DNA from: CAZROT01 sp964601895
GTDB lineage: Bacteria > Pseudomonadota > Gammaproteobacteria > Enterobacterales > Enterobacteriaceae
Length of the DNA: 64,000 nucleotides
Reading direction: 5' to 3'
Assembly: GCA_964601895.1 (NCBI GenBank)
Contig: CAZROT010000011.1
Span: 4,460-68,459 of the forward strand
Each line of letters opens with the position of its first letter. Position 1 is the first letter of the stretch. Shown in pieces: positions 53,263-62,900 of this stretch. Under the pieces are notes generated by a model. The model saw only the letters and a program-made list of their open reading frames with translations. It ran no database searches and was not told the DNA's origin. The position numbers and the translations under genes were made by a program.

Positions 53263-53655
53263 ATGCGTCATTATGAAATTGTTTTTATGGTTCACCCTGA
53301 CCAGAGCGAGCAGGTTCCTAGCATGATCGAGCGTTATAGTGCAACGATAACCGAGGCCGGGGGTCAGATAAGTCGTCTGGAAGATTGGGGGCGTCGCCAG
53401 CTGGCTTACCCCATCAACAAATTGCATAAAGCACATTACGTTTTAATGAATATCGAAGCACCTCAGAAAGTGATTGACGAACTTGAAAATAACTTTCGTT
53501 TCAACGATGCGATAATACGTAGTATGGTCATGTGTGTTAAACATGCAATAACAGAAGCTTCTCCCATGACGAAAATCAAAGACGAACGCCGTGAACGTTC
53601 TGATGATTTTGTTACTGAAATTCATGACGATGATCATGGAGAGTCAGAAGAGTAA
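53263..53655 (+). CDS. rpsF: 30S ribosomal protein S6
   Basis: The start at 53263 (MRHYEIVFMVHPDQSEQVP) is that of E. coli S6 and follows AAAGGGA. The 130-residue protein has RLEDWGRRQLAYPINKLHKAHYVLMNIEAP at about 39-68 and FRFNDAIIRSMVM near 83-95, then an acidic tail (DDDHGESEE), which is the site of glutamate addition in enteric S6. It is the first gene of rpsF-priB-rpsR-rplI. Confidence 0.97.
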   Translation: MRHYEIVFMVHPDQSEQVPSMIERYSATITEAGGQISRLEDWGRRQLAYPINKLHKAHYVLMNIEAPQKVIDELENNFRFNDAIIRSMVMCVKHAITEASPMTKIKDERRERSDDFVTEIHDDDHGESEE

Positions 53656-53660
53656 TTGCC

Positions 53661-54008
53661 GTGACAGTTAATCAACTGGTTCTTGCAGGTTTAGTGCGTA
53701 ATACCCCCATGCGAAAAACAAGTCCTTCCGGGATACCTCACTGCCAGTTTGTGCTTGAACATCACTCACAACAGCAGGAAGCCGGATTCAGCCGAAAAAC
53801 ATGGTTGCATATGCCCGTTATTATCAGTGGACCACTATTACATACAGTAACTCAGAATATAACAGCAGGCAGTCAGTTAACCATACGAGGCTTTATTAGT
53901 TGCCATCAAGGGCGCAATGGGCTAAACAAACTGGTACTGCATGCCGAACAAATTGAATTGATGAATTCTGGAGATAAATCAAATGGCGCGCTATTTTCGT
54001 CGTCGTAA
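53661..54008 (+). CDS. priB: primosomal replication protein PriB
   Basis: The GTG start at 53661 lies five bases after rpsF. The 115-residue OB-fold protein has LVLAGLVRNTPMRKTSPSGIPHCQFVLEH at about 6-34, WLHMPVIISG near 49-58, GSQLTIRGFISCHQGRNGLNKLVLHAEQIEL near 72-102. PriB binds single-stranded DNA and PriA in replication restart. E. coli PriB ends at about residue 104 (IDSGD). Here the frame runs on for 11 codons and overlaps rpsR by 26 bases. Confidence 0.93.
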   Translation: MTVNQLVLAGLVRNTPMRKTSPSGIPHCQFVLEHHSQQQEAGFSRKTWLHMPVIISGPLLHTVTQNITAGSQLTIRGFISCHQGRNGLNKLVLHAEQIELMNSGDKSNGALFSSS

Positions 54009-54210
54009 ATTTTGTCGTTTCACCGCCGAAGGTGTTCAGGAAATTGATTATAAGGATATAGTAACACTGAAAAACTATATTACCGAAAATGGTAAAATTG
54101 TTCCGAGTCGTATTACAGGTACCCGGGCAAAATATCAGCGTCAGTTAGCCAGAGCTATCAAGCGTGCGCGTTATCTGTCTTTGTTGCCTTATACTGATCG
54201 TCATCAGTAA
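53983..54210 (+). CDS. rpsR: 30S ribosomal protein S18
   Basis: The 75-residue protein has exactly the E. coli length: MARYFRRRKFCRFTAEGVQEIDYKD, then LKNYITENGKIVPSRITGTRAKYQRQLARAIKRAR split here as LKNYITENGKIVPS and RITGTRAKYQRQ, and LLPYTDRHQ at the end. S18 pairs with S6 on the 30S platform. GGAGAT lies before the ATG inside the 3' end of priB. Confidence 0.98.
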   Translation: MARYFRRRKFCRFTAEGVQEIDYKDIVTLKNYITENGKIVPSRITGTRAKYQRQLARAIKRARYLSLLPYTDRHQ

Positions 54211-54248
54211 CAGGCCAACATCCATTAATGATTTTGGGAGGATAAATA

Positions 54249-54698
54249 ATGCAGGTAATCTTACTTGATAAAATAAAAAATCTCGGGGATTTTGGCGATC
54301 AGGTTAATGTCAAAGCGGGTTATGCCCGTAATTTCCTGATTCCAACGAGTAAAGCCACTCCGGCCACAAAACAGAATGTCGCCTTTTTCGAAGCACGTCG
54401 GGCCGAGCTCGAAGCCAAAAATGCGGATGTTCTGGCACAGGCAGTTGCACGTGCAGCGCAAATCAACCAGCTTGCCAGTGTAACAATCTCTTCTAAAGCA
54501 GGAGATGAAGGCAAGCTATTCGGCTCTATTGGTACGCGTGATATCGCCAATGCGGTTTCGGCAGCAGGTATTACTGTTGCTAAAAATGAAGTCCGCATGC
54601 CACAAGGTGTTCTGCGTACTCTTGGGGAACATGAAGTGAGTTTTCAGGTACACAATGAAGTTTTTGCACAACTAAAAGTCATTGTTGTTACAGAATAG
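54249..54698 (+). CDS. rplI: 50S ribosomal protein L9
   Basis: The 149-residue protein equals E. coli L9 in length. It starts MQVILLDKIKNLGDFGDQVNVK, followed by GYARNFLIPTSKATPAT at about 24-40, a long central helix (EARRAELEAKNADVL) and the C-terminal domain with GKLFGSIGTRDIANAVSAAG near 84-103. TTGGGAGG lies eight bases before the ATG. It ends the operon; hairpins follow. Confidence 0.98.
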   Translation: MQVILLDKIKNLGDFGDQVNVKAGYARNFLIPTSKATPATKQNVAFFEARRAELEAKNADVLAQAVARAAQINQLASVTISSKAGDEGKLFGSIGTRDIANAVSAAGITVAKNEVRMPQGVLRTLGEHEVSFQVHNEVFAQLKVIVVTE

Positions 54699-55119
54699 CC
54701 GCTAACAGTATCTGATAAAAAATAGACAAATTTTATCGCATACTCGACTATCTCATTGATTTACTGCTTTTAGCATGTCATTACCATGAAATACATATCA
54801 TCTTGTTATGTATTTCATCTTATTAATTAAAATAAAAAACCCTTGTAGTTGACTGCTTAACATCCGAGTACTTTTGTCATTCATATGATTTCAATGCTAC
54901 TCATCATCCAGTTAAAAAATAAAATCATCACCCATTTTTCTTAGGTTTTAAACAATAAAAAATCTGCCGTTTATTTCAAATAACAAATTGAATTACTTAA
55001 TAAAAATTCAAATTTTATTTCATCATTTTCAGAAAATAGCCTTAAGGGAGAGTAAAAATCCAGCACAGATCGCGCATGAGATCTCTTGGTGCACTGGAAA
55101 CCACTGGCGCAGTAATACA
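54699..55119. other. AT-rich spacer between convergent rplI and ytfJ
   Basis: No gene is visible. The spacer contains a weak hairpin right after rplI (GATAAAA/TTTTATC at 54714-54740) and a perfect one at 54786-54818, listed separately. The rest is AT-rich and without repeats that I can see. Confidence 0.5.
54786..54818. terminator. perfect 12 bp hairpin between rplI and ytfJ
   Basis: ATGAAATACATA (54786-54797) and TATGTATTTCAT (54807-54818) are exact inverse copies with a nine-base loop. It lies between two convergent genes and could end both transcripts. T-rich sequence follows on the right (CTTATTAATT), although no clean T-run is present. Confidence 0.55.
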
Positions 55120-55677
55120 CTATTTTTCTATTAATTGATGCAGCAGAGTCATCACTTGTTCAACTTCCTGAGTTGACAGAGGTCCATCCTTGACAAAATG
55201 CACGATCCCCTTCCTGTCGAGGACGACGATAACTGATCCTTTGTGGGATAAATCCCAGGCTTTTCTTACTTCACCATATTCGTCGACAATAAATTGTGAC
55301 CATGGAAACGCACGTTTACTTTCCTGGATACTATCAAGTACAAAAACAGCGGTCCCCCAAATAGCATCATTAATATTGACAATCGTGGTCGTTTGATAGT
55401 GTTCACGTGGCAGCGAGGAGCTTCTGATAATATCCATTAATGATGCATTCATCTTACGAGCATCAGCTAAACCTGCAATATGCTGAATAACACGTACTTT
55501 TCCGATTAACTGTGAACTGTTCCAGTTTTGGTAGCTAAATGTATCATTATGATAGATTAGCTCTCCTTTATCATTGACAGCAGCATCTTTAATATTATGA
55601 TTTATCTGTATATTATTTGAAAAAACCAAACAGGGTAAAAAAAATATCAACAGAACAGGTAAATTATTTTTAATCAC
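55120..55677 (-). CDS. ytfJ: YtfJ-family periplasmic protein
   Basis: The 185-residue protein starts with a signal peptide (MIKNNLPVLLIFFLPCLVFSN). The mature part has FSYQNWNSSQLIGKVRVIQHIAGLADARKMNA split as FSYQNWNSSQLIGKV and IQHIAGLADARK, then YQTTTIVNINDAIWGT, FPWSQFIVDEYGEV and SVIVVLDRKGIVHFVKDGPLS. It is a thioredoxin-like fold without the CxxC pair, as in E. coli YtfJ. Function is unknown; it lies divergently from ytfK as in E. coli. Confidence 0.93.
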   Translation of the reverse strand: MIKNNLPVLLIFFLPCLVFSNNIQINHNIKDAAVNDKGELIYHNDTFSYQNWNSSQLIGKVRVIQHIAGLADARKMNASLMDIIRSSSLPREHYQTTTIVNINDAIWGTAVFVLDSIQESKRAFPWSQFIVDEYGEVRKAWDLSHKGSVIVVLDRKGIVHFVKDGPLSTQEVEQVMTLLHQLIEK

Positions 55678-55961
55678 GTTATTCCCTTTAAAAGTAGCAA
55701 ATAATACTTATACGCCATAAAGTTAATGCTATTTTAACAAAAAATGCATAATGATTAACATAAAATTTACCTATCGACATTATTTAATACAGCTGTTATT
55801 CTATTACACGTACCTGTTAATACTTAGCGTGAAATTTATTACTATCACACTTAAATCTTCAGTAAAGCAGGAGATGTTCTGTTAAATTCTACTATCATCC
55901 TACGTAATCATTGTTCAGCCAGTTCTATAAGCAGTCTGTTGTTATGGGAGGAAAATAAAAG

Positions 55962-56165
55962 ATGAGGATTTTTCAATGCTACAACCCTGGCAAGATCGCT
56001 ATGTATGTTAAGACGTTGTTCCGCGGTCGTTTATATATAAAAGAAATGGGTGCCTTCGAGTTCGATAATGGCAGAATCCTGTTACCCAAGATACGTGATA
56101 AACGCCATTATAATGTCATGTCAGAAGTTAATCGGCATATTCTGCAATTGCAGTTAATGAACTGA
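55962..56165 (+). CDS. ytfK: YtfK (DUF1107), stringent-response modulator
   Basis: The 67-residue protein follows E. coli YtfK almost throughout: RIFQCYNPGKIAMYVKTLFRG, RLYIKEMGAFEFDNGRILLP and MSEVNRHILQLQ. YtfK promotes SpoT-dependent (p)ppGpp accumulation under phosphate or fatty-acid starvation in E. coli. ATGGGAGG lies upstream. The spacer to ytfJ (280 bases) carries the two divergent promoters and nothing else that I see. Confidence 0.94.
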   Translation: MRIFQCYNPGKIAMYVKTLFRGRLYIKEMGAFEFDNGRILLPKIRDKRHYNVMSEVNRHILQLQLMN

Positions 56166-56254
56166 ATTATGATGGCTTGCCGCTCAGTCTGGCGAGCCGC
56201 CATCATCCTTAACACGATAATGTTTTTTCTATCATGTTCAATAAGAATCGCGTC

Positions 56255-57589
56255 TTATCTATTTATATCATCTAAATCCGATGATTTCTGTGTTCCCTGG
56301 CTGTGCTGATCAGTGAGCCTCGTTACTAACAATTGATCTATTTTATGACTGTCAATATCTACTACTTCAAACTTGTAACCAGCATAGTTCACATAATCGG
56401 TACGCTTGGGTATTTTACGTAACATATACATCATGAAACCGCCGATAGTTTCATAAGTGGAATCCTGAGGAAACTCTTTTATATCCAGCAGGTGCATCAC
56501 ATTATCAACAGGAGTGCCGCCTTCCATGAGCCATGAATTTTCATCACGGGCAATAATTTGCTCTTCCTGACCCTGGCCTACAAAATCTCCCATTAATGTT
56601 ATCATCACATCACTCAACGTAATTATCCCTACCACTAATGCATATTCATTTAAAATAACGGCAAAATCTTCACCTGAAGTTTTAAAACTTTCCAACGCTT
56701 CAGACAAAGTCAGGGTATCAGGTATAATCAATGCAGCATGAATTTCTAAACCACTACTCAATACCAGATTTCGGTTGCTCAATACACAATTCAATAAATC
56801 TTTAGAATCAACATAACCAATAACTTTATCAATGCTGCCATCGCACACCAGGAACTTGGAATGTGGATGTATGGAAATTTTTTCTTTAATACTTTCTTCA
56901 CTTTCCTGCAGATCAAAATAGATAACGCTTTCGCGTGAAGTCATCGCAGAGGGTACGGTGCGTGATTCAAGCTCAAAAACATTTTCAATTAATTCATGTT
57001 CTCTTCTATGCAAGACTCCCGCTAATGCACCAGCTTCCACCACGGCATATATGTCATCATAGGTAATATCGTCGTTTTTTTTATTTTCAAAATTAAATAA
57101 AACAAAGATAAGATTTGCTACACCATTAAAAAGCCATACCAGAGGACGAAAAATCAATAAACAAAACAGCATTGGATTAACAAGCCGTACTGCAACTGAC
57201 TCTGGTGCAATCATACCAATGCGCTTTGGTATTAAATCAGCAAATAAAATAAACATACCTGTTACCAGCACAAACGAACAGAAAGATGCTATCTGTTCAG
57301 CCCGCTCTACCGATACCAGACTCGCAAAAACTGGTTGTAATGAAGGGGAAAATATGGCATCTCCAATAATACCACCAAGAATGGCAACAGTATTAAGACC
57401 AATTTGTATAACAGTAAAAAATGCTCCTGGCGTTTCCTGCAATTTCAATACGCGTAATGCATTACTATTTCCGTCATCTGCAAGAACTTTCAATTTTATC
57501 TTACGTGATGCTGCTAACGAAATTTCCGCCATGGAAAAAAAAGCGCTTATTATGATAAGCAAAAGAATTAATAACACACTGTTTAACAT
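56255..57589 (-). CDS. ytfL: YtfL/PaeA-type CNNM/CBS membrane transporter
   Basis: The 444-residue protein has an N-terminal CNNM domain with about four membrane helices (AFFSMAEISLAASRKIKLKVL, LNTVAILGGIIGDAIF, FVLFADLIPKRIG), two CBS domains (about 205-325, with VIYFDLQESEESI and FKTSGEDFAVILNEYALVVGIITLSDVM) and a CorC_HlyC domain at the end (ENSWLMEGGTPVDNV, YETIGGFMMYML, YKFEVVDID). E. coli YtfL (PaeA) has been reported to export putrescine and cadaverine. It lies convergent to ytfK as in E. coli. Confidence 0.93.
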   Translation of the reverse strand: MLNSVLLILLLIIISAFFSMAEISLAASRKIKLKVLADDGNSNALRVLKLQETPGAFFTVIQIGLNTVAILGGIIGDAIFSPSLQPVFASLVSVERAEQIASFCSFVLVTGMFILFADLIPKRIGMIAPESVAVRLVNPMLFCLLIFRPLVWLFNGVANLIFVLFNFENKKNDDITYDDIYAVVEAGALAGVLHRREHELIENVFELESRTVPSAMTSRESVIYFDLQESEESIKEKISIHPHSKFLVCDGSIDKVIGYVDSKDLLNCVLSNRNLVLSSGLEIHAALIIPDTLTLSEALESFKTSGEDFAVILNEYALVVGIITLSDVMITLMGDFVGQGQEEQIIARDENSWLMEGGTPVDNVMHLLDIKEFPQDSTYETIGGFMMYMLRKIPKRTDYVNYAGYKFEVVDIDSHKIDQLLVTRLTDQHSQGTQKSSDLDDINR

Positions 57590-57680
57590 AATTTATCCAT
57601 GTCATGCTAACGATTGCACACCCATTGCCGGCAGTATTAATAAAAACTAGTATAGTGTTGTACCTGTACAACCACCAGTC

Positions 57681-58049
57681 ATGTCACTGTATGATATTTT
57701 TTTAATCGCCAGTACAATTGATGTTATATCTCTTACATCATGGCCGATAATAATCACTGACATGAAAACATCATATTATCCAGTAAGTTACATACTAAAA
57801 AATTCAAACAAAGATAATAGTGTATTTTTTCCATCGAATAATAGTGACGTTGACACTATCAAAGCACGAAACAGATGTTGCATTACAGGCAATAATTATA
57901 TCGGAGACAGGCCTTTTTTAAAGGAAGGAAACGCTCATGCCAGTCAATCAACACTGAAAAGTTTCGGTGGGTTGTTCATGTTAATAGATGCAATATATCC
58001 ATTTTGTTTACTGATTTACTATCAAAGCCCATCATATGTTACAGCATAA
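57681..58049 (+). CDS. doubtful hypothetical protein, 122 aa
   Basis: An open frame fills most of the spacer between ytfL and tamA, where msrA is found in E. coli (on the other strand). Its product, MSLYDIFLIASTIDVISL and so on, has a hydrophobic start and a second hydrophobic stretch near residue 95-112 (LFMLIDAIYPFCLLIYY). No ribosome site stands before the ATG, and the codons look like AT-rich chance sequence. It bears no resemblance to MsrA. It is listed only because the frame is long for the spacer. Confidence 0.22.
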   Translation: MSLYDIFLIASTIDVISLTSWPIIITDMKTSYYPVSYILKNSNKDNSVFFPSNNSDVDTIKARNRCCITGNNYIGDRPFLKEGNAHASQSTLKSFGGLFMLIDAIYPFCLLIYYQSPSYVTA

Positions 58050-58220
58050 AAAATAACATTCGTCTGATAGATGGATATTTATTTTTCGGCTGAATCTGAT
58101 TATAAAACGATAAGCTATGTCAATTTTCCGGTATTTGGTCATTAGTCATTTTTGTGTAACTATCATTGATAGTCTGCTGGAACAAGCACCTGGTCAGTAA
58201 GCATACATTCAGGAGAACTC

Positions 58221-59954
58221 TTGCCATTACCTTTATACTTAATCTTTTTTTTAATCCTGTGTATCCCTCAGTCCTCTCTGGCCGAAAATGTACAGCTCCA
58301 GATTGAAGGACTTAGTGGCAGCCTCGAAAAAAATATCAAGGCACGCCTGTCAGGCATTAACACTGACAAAATGACTGCAGACAGCCAGTTATCAGCATTA
58401 ATCGAGAGAAACATTCGTCAGGGATTACGTGCATTAGGCTATTATGATGCAGTAATCGATTTCCTCTACCAGAAAACAATCATACCTGAGCGCTCACTTT
58501 TAATTGTACGGATAACAGCAGGCGAACCCGTACGTATTGCAGATGTTAGTGTGGTACTTCGTGGCGATGCAGAGCATGATAATGACTATCATAATTTGTC
58601 AGGCACAATACCCGCCAGCGGTTCAATATTACACCATGGTCATTTCGATGATTTTAAACATGCACTCAGAAGTCTTGCTATACGTAAAGGCTATTTCGAT
58701 GCTGAAATAATAAAAAGCCAGCTAAATGTCGCCCCACAACTCCACAAAGCATTCTGGAATATTGAATTTAACAGCGGGAAACGCTATCGATTTGGTAAGG
58801 TATCATTCCAGGGAGCACAAATTCGTGAAGATTACTTGTATCCACTGATACCTTTCCACGAGGGCGAATATTACAATTCAGACAGACTGATAAAATTCAA
58901 TAATCAACTGACCGCAACTCACTGGTTTAATTCTGTAGCGGTATCACCAGATTTTGCCGAGGCTAAAAAAAGCAAAATTTTATCCATGCAAGCTACTGTA
59001 ACACCTCGTGCCAGGAATACCGTTGAACTCGGTGGAGGATATGCCAGCGATACAGGCCCGCATATTAAAGCAAACTGGAAAAAACCCTGGATGAATTCAC
59101 GTGGCCATAGCCTGACAACAAGCGCTGAGGTTTCCACCCTTGAACAAAGCCTGGATATCAACTATCAGATTCCGTTACTGAAAAATCCATTAGAGCATTA
59201 TTACCTGCTACAGGGGGGATTTAAACATTCAAACCTGAATGACACAAAATCTGATACCACTACCCTGAATGCTGTACGTTTCTGGGATTCGTCAAGTGGC
59301 TGGAGGCAAAGCATTAATCTGCGCTGGAGCCTTGATCATTATACCCAGGCCAGCATTACAGATACCACGCTATTACTGTATCCCGGAATCAATATTAATC
59401 GTATTCGTCAGCAGGACAGCGTCATGCCTGCGTGGGGTGACAGCCAGCAATATTCACTCGAAGTATCCAATACCTTATGGCGATCACAAGTTGATTTTTT
59501 GATAACTAAAGCCCAGAACGTCTGGATTCATACTCTGGGAGAAAAAAACCGTTTTGTCATACGGGGTAATATTGGCTGGATTGATACTAATAATTTTGAA
59601 CGCCTGCCGCCTTCATTACGTTTTTTCGTCGGTGGCGATCGCAGCATACGCGGCTACAAGTACAAGAGTATTTCTCCCAAAAATAGCGAGGGTAAACTCA
59701 CCGGTGCTTCGAAAATGCTTACAGGATCATTCGAATATCAATATAACATCAAGGATAAATGGTGGAGCGCAGCATTCATTGATTCAGGCGAAGCCGTTAA
59801 TGATATCAGGGAAAGCGATTTTAAAACCGGTACCGGCATTGGTATACGCTGGGCTTCACCCGTTGGGTTAATGAAATTTGATATAGCCGCTCCAGTTAAT
59901 GCAATCAATGTCAAAAAAGTAAACTTTTATATTGGGCTTGGAACTGAACTATGA
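58221..59954 (+). CDS. tamA: autotransporter assembly outer-membrane protein TamA
   Basis: The frame starts with TTG at 58221, five bases after AGGAG; the product begins LPLPLYLIFFLILCIPQSSLAEN, a signal peptide. The length of 577 residues equals E. coli TamA. Three POTRA domains (about 23-265, with GLRALGYYDAVIDF and AIRKGYFDAEIIKSQL) precede an Omp85 barrel with ELGGGYASDTG, the lid-lock motif VGGDRSIRGYKYKS near 476-489 and the C-terminal strand FYIGLGTEL. With TamB it forms the translocation and assembly module. The stop overlaps tamB by four bases. Confidence 0.95.
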   Translation: MPLPLYLIFFLILCIPQSSLAENVQLQIEGLSGSLEKNIKARLSGINTDKMTADSQLSALIERNIRQGLRALGYYDAVIDFLYQKTIIPERSLLIVRITAGEPVRIADVSVVLRGDAEHDNDYHNLSGTIPASGSILHHGHFDDFKHALRSLAIRKGYFDAEIIKSQLNVAPQLHKAFWNIEFNSGKRYRFGKVSFQGAQIREDYLYPLIPFHEGEYYNSDRLIKFNNQLTATHWFNSVAVSPDFAEAKKSKILSMQATVTPRARNTVELGGGYASDTGPHIKANWKKPWMNSRGHSLTTSAEVSTLEQSLDINYQIPLLKNPLEHYYLLQGGFKHSNLNDTKSDTTTLNAVRFWDSSSGWRQSINLRWSLDHYTQASITDTTLLLYPGININRIRQQDSVMPAWGDSQQYSLEVSNTLWRSQVDFLITKAQNVWIHTLGEKNRFVIRGNIGWIDTNNFERLPPSLRFFVGGDRSIRGYKYKSISPKNSEGKLTGASKMLTGSFEYQYNIKDKWWSAAFIDSGEAVNDIRESDFKTGTGIGIRWASPVGLMKFDIAAPVNAINVKKVNFYIGLGTEL

Positions 59955-62900
59955 GCTGGAAAAAAAAAATCAGTATCCTGCTGCTAATTGCATTACTGTC
60001 ATTACTATCCGCTACTGGCCTACTGATAACTTCCACTGGCCTGCATTTATTAATTAAAATAGCTGACTGGTGGATCCCTGGATTAACCATTTCCACTATT
60101 AGCGGAAACTGGCTGGATCTCAGATTGCAGGGAATTCACTATCAGATATCCGATACAGGAAATACCCCTACTGTCACGGTAGATGTAGAGCAACTACATT
60201 TTTCCCTTCAGCCTTCTTGCCTGAAAAGCAGACAACTCTGCATTAATAATATCCAGCTGCAGGATGTTAATATAATGGTAAATACCAGAGCCATGTCTTC
60301 AGAAACAACCGACACCCCTTTTGTGATAAGTAAGTGGCATACTCCCCTGCCAGCGACATTAAAACAATTGACTGTGCGTAATCTGAAAGTCATGGTGAAT
60401 GACACAGCAATTTCATTGGAGGAGCTGGATACTGCTGCAACATGGCAGGGATATAAACTGACAATAATGCCTGCTAAAATTAATTTATTATCAATAGCAA
60501 TCCCAGAAAGTCGCACTGCCGTCCTGGCAGAAACTGCCATCAGGGTTCCCGCTTCATCCCACAGTATAACGCCTGCGATAGATAAGACATTAGCAGAAAA
60601 AATAAACGTATTCTTTAACAAACCATTGCTGCCTGATTTACCTGACATTACGTTGCCACTGGACATCCAGATAACAAAAATTTATGGGCAGCAGCTACAG
60701 CTTACAGGAAGCAGCAATTTCCTGATTAACAGCTTACTCTTGCAGGCCAATACCCAGAACACAAAAATCAGGGTAGACACGTTCATTATTAACTCACCAC
60801 AGGGTTCATTTTCGGCACAGGGTGAAGCAACAATGGCAGACAGGTGGCCTGTTAACCTGCTCGTAAAAGGAACATTAAATACAGAGCCACTGAAAAAACA
60901 AGAAATAACACTGAATATTAGTGGGAAATTGCAGGATCAAACCAGGCTTGCTTTACATCTGTCTGGTCCGATTGATGCACAGCTGAATGCAGTAACTTCT
61001 CTGAGAGAAACTGGATTACCTCTATCACTAACGTTACAAAGTAAACAATTACACTGGCCACTTGCTGATTCCCCCCAGTATCATGTCAGTGATTTTAAAA
61101 TGGATCTCAAGGGTAAAGTCATTGATTATAATTTATCCATCCGATCAAATCTTGGCGCATTCAATATGCCACCAGTCGCTATTACTCTGGACGGCCAGGG
61201 CAATACCAGACGCTTTAATCTCACTCTGTTACGCCTCGCTGCTCTAAAGGGTCATGCTGATGTGAGTGGTAGCCTGGACTGGCATGACAGAATTAGCTGG
61301 AATGCTATCCTGACATTAGCTGGCATTAATACCTACCCACAGTGGCCAGCGTGGCCCGGGAAAATAGACGGGAAAATAATCACTTCTGGCACCCATGAAG
61401 ACAAAAACTGGCAGATAGAAATCAAGGAACTGTTCCTGAAAGGTCATGTAAAAAAACACCAATTCTCAGCAAAAGGGGCTTTAACAGGTAATAGCGCTGG
61501 AAGATGGCAAATACCGGCATTTAGCCTGATGGTTGGGCCAAACACACTGGATGTCAAAGGCAGTATTGGTGATAAATGGTCTCTGGACAGCAGTCTCAAT
61601 GCGCCTGATCTGAATGGAATATTTTCCGGTCTTGGGGGCCTTGCTAAAGGAACACTGAAACTCGGTGGTAGCTTAACAACGCCTCAGGTATCGATTCAGT
61701 TCATGGCAAGTCATTTACAGTGGCAAAAGTTATTTATTAATCACATTAATATTGCTGGTACTATAAAATCGACGCAGCAGGTTCAAGGCCAGTTCACTCT
61801 GCAGCTTAAACAGCTCAAACAGGATCAACTAAAAATTGACTCGCTGAATCTGGATGCTCATGGAAATGAACACCAGCATACGGTAGCGATAAAACTGGCA
61901 GGCTATCCGCTGGCAGGCCAGCTGACACTGGCAGGAAATTTTAACAGACGACAACAACGCTATCATGGCACGCTAGATAATACCTGGTTTGTTACTCCTG
62001 TTGGTAAATGGCAGCCAGACCACGCTATTAGCATGGATTATATCAATACCGAAAGAAAGATCATCATCCAGCCACATTGCTGGCAGAATACAAAAGCAGA
62101 ATTATGCATACCGAAACCAATTGAAACCGGACATGATAGCCGCGCCAGCGTCGTTCTTTCTCATTTTGATTTAGCGCTGATTCAACCTTATATTCCGGCA
62201 ATTACCATGAATGGAACATTGAATGGGCAAGCCGATATGCACTGGCAGAAAGGAGCAAAACTCCCTCAGGCACATATATTTCTGAGCGGTCAGAAGATAA
62301 AAATAACGCAAAAAAAACAAAACACTTCACAGCAACTGACATTTGATAGCGTTAACTTTTATAGCGAACTTAACCATGGAAAAGTGCAATTCAACTGGTT
62401 AATTAAACCGGAAAACTCCGGTCAGTTGAATGGCCAGATCAAACTGGACATTCTCCAGAAGCAGCGCAATATTTCCGGCAATATCACTATCAATAATTTT
62501 TCTCTTGCGGCTTTTAATGCGTTGCTGATGCATGATGAAAAAATAAACGGTATGTTAAATGCCGATTTACAGTTAGGAGGAAATACTCAAAAACCACTGA
62601 TTTTTGGGCGTATGGAATGGGACAGACTCAATATCAGCGAAAACTCGCTACCCCTTAATATCACAGAAAGCCGGATACTAATGGAATTTCATGGTATGAA
62701 ATCAACCCTGTACGGTTCAATTCATACTCCTGACGGACAACTAATGCTTGCTGGTGATGCCAGCTGGCATGATATCAATAAATTGCGTGCGCGCATGACT
62801 GCTAAAGGAAAAGGACTCAGGATAAACATTCCACCAATGATACGTATGGATGTTTCTCCTGATCTGCTTATTGAAGCAACAACGCAAACACTTTCTCTTA